The notes under the pieces are model-generated. The model saw nothing but the letters and a program-made list of their open reading frames with translations, searched no databases and was not told the origin of the DNA. This document shows positions 36,994-45,391 of a stretch of 64,000 nucleotides of DNA, piece by piece. The DNA comes from Aurantiochytrium sp. KH105 (taxonomy: Eukaryota; Sar; Bigyra; Thraustochytrida; Thraustochytriidae): positions 1-64,000 of the forward strand of contig BGKB01000168.1 in NCBI GenBank assembly GCA_003116975.1, given 5' to 3'. The position numbers and the translations under genes are program-made. Positions within the stretch are counted from its first letter, which is position 1, and each line of letters begins with the position of its first letter.

Positions 36994-39282
36994 TTATATT
37001 CGTTGCTTTGGTTTTGGTGGTTCTGGTTCTGGTTCCGGTTCTGGTTCTGATGGTGGTTGTGGTACAAAGTTGAAATTGTAGTTGAAGTCCATTTGAGGTT
37101 GTTGTAAGTAAAAGTAATCATCGTCCTTTTCTCTGGATCCTTTAATTCTTTTGTAGCAAATGATGCAACCGATTATGAACGTAAAGCAAGAGCATGTGAG
37201 TAGGCCTAAGATTATCAACACAGAAACATAATAATCGTCGAGCCAGTATGTTGGGGTTTCAGTTTCACTGGGATATTGTGTCGGCAATTTCGTTGGCAAG
37301 TCCGTTGGCATCTTGGTTGGAGATGAAGTTGGAAATGCTGTTGGTGAATTAGTAGTAGGTGCTTTTGAAGGAAAGTTCGTTGGTTCCTGTGTCGGTCGAT
37401 GGGTCTGACCTGGCTCAAGTGGTGCCTGGGTTGGTTTGTTGGTTGGCGTCTTTGTAGGATATTCTGTGGGGACGTCCGTGGGGACGTCCGTGGGTACTTT
37501 GGTAGGAAACTGTGTTGGGAAGTTCGTTGGCCGAGGCGTTGTTTTCACATTTGTTGGGTATTTAGTTGGTGCCGGAGAGGGGGCCTGTGTTGGTTGTGGT
37601 GTTGGTGCTTGTGTGGGCGGAGGTTCACCGTAATAAGTAATGCAAGCGTACAGGATGGATGTGTATCGTTCAGCAACAGTTTCACGATTCCAAAATGTTT
37701 TAACCTGGTGATACGCCAACCCATTGTAGCCGTCGCAATGTAGGCTGGCTTCATAAGGAGCATAGAATAGTCTGGGTCCAACGTCAGACTCAGTGATGTC
37801 AACGTTCATGCGTACTTCGTAATATCTAAATCCTGTATCAACGTTTTTTGCCCATCTCCATATTTTGCGTCCAGACTCTTCGCTCGTTGTGTTCACTTCG
37901 TGTCCAGGATCACCACTGTATGCCTCGTTAATCATGAGCAACTCGTCATTGAGTAAAGCAGACAATATATCATTATCGCAATTGCTAAGGTCGGTGGATA
38001 AAATTAGTGGTTGTGACGTTATAATCCATAGACCGAGATTTGCAAACTCCAAATTTTTCGTCATGACGCCCTTTGCAGATTCACTAAGCGTGTATGGGTT
38101 TGTGTCCCAATCATAATTGCAAAGTTCCAGTGCGTCTGCGAAGGGCCATCCAGTGCTCGGGTTAGCATCGGGTAAGAATTTCTTGATGGCCTCGATTTGG
38201 TTGAAGATGCGTTGAGCCCATGGTCGTGCATTGATGTATGCGCGATGATATTCTGCCACAAAAGGGCAGTAGTCTTGCATTTCTGTGCGTGCGTTCATGG
38301 TTCCCTCCCCTGCATATTTTGCGATTGCGCTGCAATCGAATTTGGCATTTATAATGGTGAGGTTAGGGTGAATAATATCCCTGTAATGAGCCCACATCCT
38401 GATGAGTCTCTCGGCTGATATTTCGTTGCCTGTTCCAAGTTCAGGAAAGTATGGTGGTGCACACCTATCGAGTTTGATCATGTCCACGCCCCACTCATAA
38501 AAAGATTCCAGATCATTTTGGAGATGAGTTTCGAAATCATCTTTGTCGCGTATAAAAATGTCTTCGCAGCTTCGATAACTACCAGGGGTGTACCATGATA
38601 CAGTGTAGCCTCTCTCCTTGAGTGTTCTGATGAATTCAGGAATCGTTGTAGATAAGTTGTCGCTTGTTGTCGGGAGTTTTGAATTGAGTGGAAATGCACC
38701 GTTTTCGTATCCAGATCTGACCACGTAATCCTTGCGTCTGTATCGATCAATATTGTTAAAAACGGCACGACCTTCAACCATCACGGTATTGAATCCTTTC
38801 TCCTTGAGTCCCAAAGATTCGAGAAGGTCGAGCTGCTGAAAAATCAATGTATCAGTTGCGTCTTTAAAGAATGCATTCCAGGAACTGTATCCCCGGAACG
38901 GTACGATATGTCTTTTGAACAAATAATAGCCTGTTCCTGTCACGTCCTTGGTTTCTACACACAATCGAAATAGGGAGCATACTTTGGTGTCATCATTCCA
39001 TAGAAAAGCTTTCGAGCTCGTACTTGAGTCTGTGTTCAATTCTGTTTGCATTAACATGAGGTTCACACAATCATCTAAATGGACAGTTGAAAAATCGGTG
39101 AGAAGGGGACTCTCCACGCAAGTTTTACCGGGCAAGACCATCATTTTGTTATTGATATCATAGGAAACGAAACTGGTCGTTGGCAATCGTGTTGGATATG
39201 GTGTTGGAGATTGTGTAGGACGTGCACCGTTTGTATTTGCGAATAATAATAAAAGTAAACAACATTTTATATTATGATGCAT
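36994..39282 (-). CDS. GH27-like surface protein 3, short PT stalk, membrane anchored
   Basis: This 762-residue protein has a signal peptide (MHHNIKCCLLLLLFANTNG) and a Cys-bearing module. The GH27-like barrel starts FRGYSSWNAFFKD near 130. The nucleophile Asp is kept in MIKLDRC (about 271) and the acid/base site is Asn in RAYINARPW (about 349). The stalk (about 550-685) is less regular than in paralogues 1 and 2. The membrane helix (VSVLIILGLLTCSCFTFIIGC) is followed by a tail ending in Glu-Pro repeats (PEPEPEPEPPKP). The divergent small basic gene at 39371 lies 88 bases upstream. Confidence 0.87.
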   Translation of the reverse strand: MHHNIKCCLLLLLFANTNGARPTQSPTPYPTRLPTTSFVSYDINNKMMVLPGKTCVESPLLTDFSTVHLDDCVNLMLMQTELNTDSSTSSKAFLWNDDTKVCSLFRLCVETKDVTGTGYYLFKRHIVPFRGYSSWNAFFKDATDTLIFQQLDLLESLGLKEKGFNTVMVEGRAVFNNIDRYRRKDYVVRSGYENGAFPLNSKLPTTSDNLSTTIPEFIRTLKERGYTVSWYTPGSYRSCEDIFIRDKDDFETHLQNDLESFYEWGVDMIKLDRCAPPYFPELGTGNEISAERLIRMWAHYRDIIHPNLTIINAKFDCSAIAKYAGEGTMNARTEMQDYCPFVAEYHRAYINARPWAQRIFNQIEAIKKFLPDANPSTGWPFADALELCNYDWDTNPYTLSESAKGVMTKNLEFANLGLWIITSQPLILSTDLSNCDNDILSALLNDELLMINEAYSGDPGHEVNTTSEESGRKIWRWAKNVDTGFRYYEVRMNVDITESDVGPRLFYAPYEASLHCDGYNGLAYHQVKTFWNRETVAERYTSILYACITYYGEPPPTQAPTPQPTQAPSPAPTKYPTNVKTTPRPTNFPTQFPTKVPTDVPTDVPTEYPTKTPTNKPTQAPLEPGQTHRPTQEPTNFPSKAPTTNSPTAFPTSSPTKMPTDLPTKLPTQYPSETETPTYWLDDYYVSVLIILGLLTCSCFTFIIGCIICYKRIKGSREKDDDYFYLQQPQMDFNYNFNFVPQPPSEPEPEPEPEPPKPKQRI

Positions 39283-39370
39283 TGAGATGAATGAAATGAA
39301 ATGAATTGAATCTGTGGTATTTGTTTAACTAACAGTCATTGTACTCTCAAATATATATTGATTGCCGAGT

Positions 39371-39634
39371 ATGATAAATTTGGGCGTGACATTGGGTTAT
39401 TCGTTGTCCCAAGCGAATGATTATGAGAAAATTAAGAGATTGGCATATGGTGCCATCAAGAAAAAAATGAGACGTGAACTTCGAAGACTCATTCGTCGTG
39501 AGACAAGACGTATTTTTAGAAGAGCAGCGCTGATGGGATACTCTCGGCGGACGTCCGAGAGAATGTCCAAGCGTATTTACAAGCGTCGATCAAGTGTCTT
39601 GGCAAAATACATTTCAAACAAGTTTATAAATTAA
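39371..39634 (+). CDS. Small Arg-rich basic protein
   Basis: About 87 residues from the ATG at 39371 (MINLGVTLGYSLSQAND). From residue 22 on it is dense in Arg and Lys on an apparent helix (KKKMRRELRRLIRRETRRIFRR, given here as a landmark run near 31-52). No Cys and no membrane segment. Such a peptide could bind DNA or RNA or act as a virion basic protein, but no family is recognised. It is flanked by two GH27-like genes on the other strand, and its codons show no sign of being antisense to another gene. Confidence 0.6.
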   Translation: MINLGVTLGYSLSQANDYEKIKRLAYGAIKKKMRRELRRLIRRETRRIFRRAALMGYSRRTSERMSKRIYKRRSSVLAKYISNKFIN

Positions 39635-39682
39635 TTCAAATTAGTTATTTATGTTTAAAAATGAGCAATCACTCAACTCAAC

Positions 39683-41917
39683 TCAACTATACTGAGGTGG
39701 CGGGGGTGCGAGGTAGGCATTTCCGTACGCATCCATGGGGGGACCCATCCGACCTGGATAACCACCAGCACCGTATGGTTGAACATCAGCGCTTTCTCCT
39801 CCACAAAGGAGACAAGCGCAACAACAACACAGTGCCAAAAGTACGACGAAACCAACGCCCGCACCGGCAACAATGACGATGTTGCTACCCTGAGAAAACC
39901 AAGAAGATTCATTTGCGTCATCACTACCCGTGGTAGGTTGACTGGTCTCGCCGGTTGATGTGGGTTCCTGAGTGGGACGCATCGTAGGGTAATCAACGGG
40001 AGGTGTGGTTGGGTACTTCGTGGGTTGATTCGTTGGCGTACCTCCTCCATTCGTTGGATCTGCCGATGGTGGGCTTGTTGGTTCGGGCGTAGGGTTGTCA
40101 ACAGGCGGGGAAGTAGGTTCTTGAGTGGGTCGCATCGTGGGATAGTCAACGGGAGGTGTAGTTGGGTATTTCGTTGGTTGATTCGTTGGCTGTGGTGTAG
40201 GTTTAGGTGTCGGCTGAGGTGTGGGTTGTTTGGTCGGCGTTTTCGTAGGAAAGGGCGTGGGTGGGGTCGGTGCCGCAGTAGGTGCAGGTTCACCATAGTA
40301 TGTGATGCACGAGAAACCGATACTAGTGTACCTACCACCGTCATTGTTTGTCCAATGAATCTTTAGCTGTTGATAGTCTACTCCGTTGTAAGAGGTATCG
40401 CAAAGTTCATCAGCCTCGTCCTCTGCAACGAATGTTGCCGTCGCAGTATCAGACTCGGTGATGTCAACTGCAACGCGGAATTGGTAATGCCGTGTGCCAG
40501 TGTCAACGTCCTTTCCAAATTTCCAAATGTACCTTCCATAGAGATTTTGTGCAGTTGTGTTCAATTCTCGACCAACATCGCCCGAGTAAGCTTCGTTAAG
40601 CATGAGGAGCTCGTCGTCCATAAGGAGATCGAAGACTTGTTGATTTGTACAAAGATCCATGTCTGTTGAAATAATGAGTGGCTGTGTGAGAACGAGCCAC
40701 AAACCAATTTGGGCGACTTCTAAGTTGTTCGTGACACCGACTTCCAATGTGGGCGAACTGTCGAACTTGTACGTGTTTCCTTCCCAGTCGTAGTTACACA
40801 TTTGGAGATGGTCACCGTATGGCATTCCGTACGATGGACTCGCTGCGCCCAAGAAATCAACCATTCCAGAAATTTGTCCGAAAATTCGTTGCGACCATGG
40901 ACGCGTATTCACAAATGATCTGTGAAATTCTGCAGTTCGGGCACAATAATCAGCCCACACAGTTCTCGACCCGAGTGCACCTTCTCCAATGTTCACATCA
41001 ATGTTATTGCAGTTGTCATTTTTTCCATCAATAATTGTGAGTCCGGGGTGATATGTATCTCTTGCCTTGGCCCAAATACTCATCAATACCTGATCATTTT
41101 GTCCTCCTTGGCCAGTTGGGTAAGTCATGGGGGAGCATTTATCCAAAGAGAGAACCTCCACGCCCCAATCCTTAAATGTCTGAATATCGTTCTCGACAAG
41201 CTGTTCAAAATTCGATGATTGGCGGATGTAGAACCCATTGCATGTTTTAACACCGGTTGTGGTGTACCAGCCAATGCGATATCCCTGTGATCGAAGCGTC
41301 GAGAACATCCCAGGAATGTCCGGAAACTCATCGGTTGATTCCGGAAGTGTGTCGGATGCTGAGTATGACCTCGAGCCCGATGAATAACCGACACGTTTCA
41401 CGTAGCTTTTACCATCGACGTTGTTAAAACACGGCTTACCTTTGATAAACATGAGGTCGAATCCTTTATCAACCAAACCAAGTGCCTTAAATTTGGTAGC
41501 TTGTTCGAGGACGATGCTTTCGGTTACTTGATTAAAGTAGCGATTCCAAGGGCTATATCCACGCATGGGTCTGGCAGCTCTCTTGTACAAGAGGTCGTTC
41601 TGGTCTCCTGTGGAAACTGTGCTTTCACAGTATTCATAAATCGAACAGGTTGCTTCATTTCTGTTGAAAACAAATGCTTGAGACGTCTCACCATCCCTTT
41701 CGTTCACCGCAAAACTCAATTGAGCGCATTGTTCAAGCGTGGAAATAGAACTCGAAGTGGAAATTGCTGATTCAGTGCAGCTCATTCCTGGCTCCACGCT
41801 CATTCTCTTGTAAATATCGTAGGTCATCGCTGATGCTGTCGGGGCATTGGTTGGAGTCTGTGCATAAGCCAGAACATTTGAGAGTGAAAAAACTGCCGCG
41901 AAAACAACAATCTTCAT
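39683..41917 (-). CDS. GH27-like surface protein 4 with PPxY-type tail
   Basis: This 744-residue protein has a signal peptide (MKIVVFAAVFSLSNVLAYA), a Cys-bearing module and the GH27-like barrel (MRGYSPWNRYFNQ near 120). The nucleophile Asp is kept in VLSLDKC (about 259) and the acid/base site is Asn in RSFVNTRPW (about 341). The stalk (about 545-655) mixes PTPQPT and PTMRPTQEPT units. The membrane helix (NIVIVAGAGVGFVVLLALCC) precedes a Gly/Pro/Tyr-rich cytoplasmic tail ending LAPPPPQYS. PPQY fits the PPxY motif that binds WW domains of Nedd4-type ligases in viral late domains. The ESCRT-III gene lies 93 bases away, divergently oriented. Confidence 0.88.
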   Translation of the reverse strand: MKIVVFAAVFSLSNVLAYAQTPTNAPTASAMTYDIYKRMSVEPGMSCTESAISTSSSISTLEQCAQLSFAVNERDGETSQAFVFNRNEATCSIYEYCESTVSTGDQNDLLYKRAARPMRGYSPWNRYFNQVTESIVLEQATKFKALGLVDKGFDLMFIKGKPCFNNVDGKSYVKRVGYSSGSRSYSASDTLPESTDEFPDIPGMFSTLRSQGYRIGWYTTTGVKTCNGFYIRQSSNFEQLVENDIQTFKDWGVEVLSLDKCSPMTYPTGQGGQNDQVLMSIWAKARDTYHPGLTIIDGKNDNCNNIDVNIGEGALGSRTVWADYCARTAEFHRSFVNTRPWSQRIFGQISGMVDFLGAASPSYGMPYGDHLQMCNYDWEGNTYKFDSSPTLEVGVTNNLEVAQIGLWLVLTQPLIISTDMDLCTNQQVFDLLMDDELLMLNEAYSGDVGRELNTTAQNLYGRYIWKFGKDVDTGTRHYQFRVAVDITESDTATATFVAEDEADELCDTSYNGVDYQQLKIHWTNNDGGRYTSIGFSCITYYGEPAPTAAPTPPTPFPTKTPTKQPTPQPTPKPTPQPTNQPTKYPTTPPVDYPTMRPTQEPTSPPVDNPTPEPTSPPSADPTNGGGTPTNQPTKYPTTPPVDYPTMRPTQEPTSTGETSQPTTGSDDANESSWFSQGSNIVIVAGAGVGFVVLLALCCCCACLLCGGESADVQPYGAGGYPGRMGPPMDAYGNAYLAPPPPQYS

Positions 41918-42002
41918 ACTTTTTCAATGGGACGATTATAAACTCTAGTATATGATGATACTTTTTACACTTATGCATGTTGAGATGAGAAATTAAACGT
42001 AA

Positions 42003-42008
42003 TATATA
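42003..42008 (+). promoter_or_regulatory. TATATA element before the ESCRT-III gene
   Basis: TATATA lies 3-8 bases before the ATG at 42011, in the AT-rich divergent gap shared with GH27-like protein 4. Being this close to the ATG it is more likely an initiator or UTR element than a classic TATA box. Confidence 0.3.
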
Positions 42009-42010
42009 GT

Positions 42011-42634
42011 ATGGGAAATCAGCAGGCTCCGGAACAAAGCGTTGCTCAGGTTATTCGATGCGAACGAAGGGAACTATCTCGGCGTAAAAATAGAATCCAG
42101 TTGGAGGTGTTTGCGATGGAACGTGAAATTAGCAAGTGTGGCTATCAATTAAAACGTGCGGTTGCAAAAAACGAAGATTTGTCAACAATTAGGATGTTTG
42201 CTAAAGAAATTGCGCAACTGAAGATGAATCGAAAGAAGCTCAAAGAGATGTGCACTCGGATGGGAACGCTTCACGTGCAGATGAAAATCATGCACACTCA
42301 ACAGCAACTGTATGATGGAATTAGGAACATGGTTGTAGCGATGGGTCATTTGAACAGTCAAATGTCGCTGCCTGAACTGAGCGAAATTATCAACGAATAT
42401 GAAAAACAATACGATTTTATGAGCATGGGTGCGGAAATTGCAGATGAAATGTTTTCGGATGCAGAATCGCGCGAGGTGGAGGAAATTACTGAGGATGTAA
42501 TCTCACAAGTCCTCGATGAGTACGGCGTTTCGAGAGATCAACAAATGCAGGATGCACCCACAGGCTCTATCATTGAACGTGATACTGTTGACTCAGATCT
42601 TGAAGAGCGCTTCAGGAGACTCAACAACATATGA
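42011..42634 (+). CDS. ESCRT-III protein, CHMP2/Vps2-like
   Basis: This 207-residue protein has the ESCRT-III (Snf7 family) layout. There is a basic, helical N-terminal half (about 20-110; EVFAMEREISKCGYQLKRAV and IRMFAKEIAQLKMNRKKL). An acidic C-terminal half follows (MGAEIADEMFSDAESREVEE), with a CHMP2-like segment EDVISQVLDEYGVS near 160-173. It ends in DSDLEERFRRLNN, which fits the MIM1 consensus that recruits the VPS4 ATPase. The size is normal for the family. ESCRT-III filaments cut membrane necks in budding and nuclear-envelope repair. It begins MGNQQ, with Gly2 available for acylation, though the full myristoylation consensus is not met. Capture from a host is the likely origin. Confidence 0.9.
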   Translation: MGNQQAPEQSVAQVIRCERRELSRRKNRIQLEVFAMEREISKCGYQLKRAVAKNEDLSTIRMFAKEIAQLKMNRKKLKEMCTRMGTLHVQMKIMHTQQQLYDGIRNMVVAMGHLNSQMSLPELSEIINEYEKQYDFMSMGAEIADEMFSDAESREVEEITEDVISQVLDEYGVSRDQQMQDAPTGSIIERDTVDSDLEERFRRLNNI

Positions 42635-42683
42635 ATTGAATTGCAAGAAAAAGAGTGAGTGTGTGGATGAAAAAAAAACTCGA

Positions 42684-43220
42684 ATGTGTGGCAAGACGCC
42701 ATTTAACTCGCCAGAGATTCTTTTATCACATTACTTGTATTTTAAACAAGGCTTTGTCACATTTAGAGCCCATGAGTTCTTTCAGGATCTCGGTATAATT
42801 GACATTGATCAAGAGAGGTACAAGGTTGAAGAATTTTTTAATTCAAGGAGCAATCAGATGATACTATGTCCTCGTTGCGGTTTGATTGAGGATATTGTAT
42901 TGATTGAGAGTTCTCGATCATGTGTACATACCATGGAAAAAGTGTGTATTCGTGAATACATTTACGATTACACATGGAAGCACGCCTCTTGTTGGGCTCG
43001 ACTTTGGCCAAAGGTTTTCCAAAATGAAATTTGCCAACTTGTTCATCAAGGCAGAGAACAAGCGCTTGAAAGTCGCTCTCCGCATGAATCAAAACTGGTG
43101 CGTGCATTCAACAGTGACTTGACGGAGTACCTTGGGGTGGGTGCTCTTGCTCTTGCTCAGAAAAATCGATCCCCACCCCCCTTGACATGGAAGAAAGAGA
43201 TTTCGCGTTACTTGCTGTAG
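42684..43220 (+). CDS. Unknown ~178-residue protein with possible zinc-binding Cys/His
   Basis: The ATG at 42684 (MCGKTPFNSPEILLSHY) is chosen because earlier in-frame starts lie inside the ESCRT-III gene. The protein has CPRCGLIEDI near residue 64, and further Cys and His (SCVHTMEKVC and HASCW) 15-40 residues later, which could form a zinc site. It is otherwise soluble. It has the same orientation as the ESCRT-III gene with a 49-base gap, so co-expression is plausible. Its end overlaps the convergent kinase gene by 13 bases. Confidence 0.7.
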   Translation: MCGKTPFNSPEILLSHYLYFKQGFVTFRAHEFFQDLGIIDIDQERYKVEEFFNSRSNQMILCPRCGLIEDIVLIESSRSCVHTMEKVCIREYIYDYTWKHASCWARLWPKVFQNEICQLVHQGREQALESRSPHESKLVRAFNSDLTEYLGVGALALAQKNRSPPPLTWKKEISRYLL

Positions 43221-43864
43221 ATCGGATCTCCAATATCCAGCCAGTCACAAACGGTCGGGGTTGAAACATCCCTTAGATAATTTTTTGAACCGTTGTTTTC
43301 GATTTGAAGTAGTGTATTCTTCCGCTTAGAATAAGTTTCAACAATTTTGTCTATTTTTGTCTCTGAAGAATGATTATCTGTCCTTGTCGGGAGCCTTCGC
43401 TCTGCATTGATATAAACCAGCTTTCCCTTCAATGTATCAACAACATACGCTGCCTCATTTTCAAAACGAACGTCTGTTATAACAAGAATGATTTCATTGT
43501 TGTTCGGTGTTGTTTTGAATTGGTGCAAAAAATGTTTGATTTGGTCCTGCATGCGTTCAATCCAGAATCCATCACCAAACTTTTCGCGAACGACTTCTGT
43601 TCCGAACCACTGACACAACTGACGAGGGGACATGTTGTTGAATCGTGGTAGAGGTTTTTCTTTCAGGACTCGGTCTTCGAAATAATCTGGAGTAAGAAAT
43701 GCAAGCGTTTGAACATTCATCTTGATCAAGTCTGCGAATGCAAACGACCTGACGATTACATGTGGATCTCTCTTCTTCACATTTTGAATGAATGCATCGC
43801 AGAGAGTATCCTTGCCTGCCCCAGCGCGTCCAACGAGACCAACAATCTTAATGTTGGGTGGCAT
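43208..43864 (-). CDS. Deoxynucleoside monophosphate kinase-like P-loop enzyme
   Basis: A 218-residue P-loop kinase. Walker A GLVGRAGAGKDTLCDAF lies at residues 8-24. A LID/substrate region includes RQLCQWFGTEVVREKFGDGFW near 80-100. A core strand reads IILVITDVRFENEA near 127-140, whose DVRFENE block is typical of the T4-type dNMP kinase family found in phages and large eukaryotic viruses. It would phosphorylate dNMPs to dNDPs for DNA synthesis. It is complete. An AGCAAAACC motif lies 14-22 bases before the start. Confidence 0.88.
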   Translation of the reverse strand: MPPNIKIVGLVGRAGAGKDTLCDAFIQNVKKRDPHVIVRSFAFADLIKMNVQTLAFLTPDYFEDRVLKEKPLPRFNNMSPRQLCQWFGTEVVREKFGDGFWIERMQDQIKHFLHQFKTTPNNNEIILVITDVRFENEAAYVVDTLKGKLVYINAERRLPTRTDNHSSETKIDKIVETYSKRKNTLLQIENNGSKNYLRDVSTPTVCDWLDIGDPIYSK

Positions 43865-43877
43865 TGATCTGTGTTTG

Positions 43878-43886
43878 GGTTTTGCT
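43878..43886 (-). promoter_or_regulatory. AGCAAAACC motif before the nucleotide kinase gene
   Basis: On the minus strand AGCAAAACC lies 14-22 bases upstream of the ATG at 43864, followed by CCAAACA. Confidence 0.5.
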
Positions 43887-43980
43887 TTGCTTTTTGGTTG
43901 AGACGGACCTGCATTTAAAGAATCATATATTTGTTAAATCTTTTGATAATGGACAGAATTAGAAAAAATAAATTGAACAA

Positions 43981-44424
43981 ATGATTGATAATACAGATGC
44001 TATTTCATTCAAAGGGAAAGTTGAAAAGTCACAGGAACAGGAGCAGCTGGCACGTCAAAATCAAGCAATAGACGCCTTTCACAAGGTCTATAAATTCTCA
44101 TCCGATGTAACGTACCAGCTCCTCGACACATTTTTGAAATCGATCCTATTCATCATTGCACTACAGATGAATAGTTTTATCACAACATATCTCGACGAAG
44201 CATATTTTGATGGTAAAGTGCTTTTAACATGTGTTGTTTTAACGGTAATTTCTGTAATACTAACGTATGGCAAAAAGAGTTGGCTCGACTATTGGCAGCG
44301 TGTCACGGATGTGGATGGTGCAGGAAAAAAGGAAATTAAATCATCAGCGATTCCTTTTGCTTCGAAATCGTCAAAAATCGACAGTAATACCCATCTCATG
44401 ATGCACGAACATTTATTTCATTAA
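43981..44424 (+). CDS. Small membrane protein, two TM helices
   Basis: A 147-residue protein with a charged N-terminus rich in Gln and Glu. Two hydrophobic helices follow (TFLKSILFIIALQMNSFITTY near 56-75 and VLLTCVVLTVISVILTYG near 82-99), then a polar C-terminal tail ending HEHLFH. There is no cleavable signal peptide. Family unknown. With the next gene it forms a pair of small membrane proteins, typical of viral envelope sets. Confidence 0.7.
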   Translation: MIDNTDAISFKGKVEKSQEQEQLARQNQAIDAFHKVYKFSSDVTYQLLDTFLKSILFIIALQMNSFITTYLDEAYFDGKVLLTCVVLTVISVILTYGKKSWLDYWQRVTDVDGAGKKEIKSSAIPFASKSSKIDSNTHLMMHEHLFH

Positions 44425-44481
44425 TTTTTTTTATATGGATCTTCATTCAATTTATTGCTAAGTGGTGAAGTCTTGTGTAAA

Positions 44482-44925
44482 ATGGATGCAACCCGCATCA
44501 TTTTCTTGTTCTTACTCGTCGTTGCCGGCATTGATCGATGCTTGCTGTTCCAATCAACGCTTAATCGCATTGAACTAGAAAGAGAGGACGATATTTATGT
44601 GTTGACGAATATGTGCAATGCACTGGACTACAAGCGCATTGGGAGACACGTTGAAATATGCCACAAAATCGAGCATCGGCTTCAAACGCCTACCTGGATG
44701 ATGGCGCTGGAAGTTGTCGTTCAGGATAGCATGTATTGTGAAGCATCGTTGACAAATATTATGCGCATTGCAGCTGTCATTTGCATATTGATTATCACGA
44801 ACATCATTCAATCCTACTTGAAAACGAACCCACATTCCTCTGCATACAGTCAAATTTACAGCTTGCCACTTCATTATCAAGATTTTATCATTTCTAAAAG
44901 TCAAAAGACCATTAAAACAAATTAG
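44482..44925 (+). CDS. Small membrane protein, N-terminal signal/anchor and second TM
   Basis: Taken from the ATG at 44482 (MDATRIIFLFLLVVAGIDRCLLF), giving about 147 residues. A polar middle part with three Cys is followed by a second hydrophobic helix (IMRIAAVICILIITNIIQSYL) and a short tail. Family unknown. It ends 13 bases before the convergent 44939 gene. Confidence 0.7.
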   Translation: MDATRIIFLFLLVVAGIDRCLLFQSTLNRIELEREDDIYVLTNMCNALDYKRIGRHVEICHKIEHRLQTPTWMMALEVVVQDSMYCEASLTNIMRIAAVICILIITNIIQSYLKTNPHSSAYSQIYSLPLHYQDFIISKSQKTIKTN

Positions 44926-44938
44926 TAATAATATTTAA

Positions 44939-45307
44939 TTAATTGATTTCCAGAAAAATAATACGATAATACATTAGCGATAATTTAATGCTCACGTAAA
45001 CATTTTCTGATTTCTCTCTGCAACTAAAAAACTTGGCCCACTGGTTACGTTTCTGTACATGCGTGTGAACGCCGGTCAAGTCGCGAATGGTGTCGATAAA
45101 ATGGTCAAGATGTGACAAGTTTTCATACGCATCGCAAAATCCTCTCAAATACCTGATGTCACAGATGAAAGGTAATCGAAGACGCACGCCTTCGCAACGA
45201 ACATCAAGTACATTTGTTGATGTTTTACCACAGGCCAAATAGACTCTCAGTTGCAAACTGATGTGCCGTGGCAGACCAGAAAAGTCTTCGCAAGCAAGTT
45301 TCTCCAT
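44939..45307 (-). CDS. Unknown 122-residue protein
   Basis: Starts at an ATG (MEKLACEDFSGLPRHIS). The protein is compact, with predicted beta-rich N-terminal half and several Cys (LACGKTS, VRCEG, FICDI). No membrane segment and no recognised motif. It lies between convergent and co-oriented genes. Confidence 0.65.
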   Translation of the reverse strand: MEKLACEDFSGLPRHISLQLRVYLACGKTSTNVLDVRCEGVRLRLPFICDIRYLRGFCDAYENLSHLDHFIDTIRDLTGVHTHVQKRNQWAKFFSCREKSENVYVSIKLSLMYYRIIFLEIN

Positions 45308-45391
45308 TTTGGGTTTGCTTTCAAGTTTTTTGTTCTTCTAGAAGAAACATTTATTTTATTATTTTTTATTCTTGGAAGTTGCAACAATATC

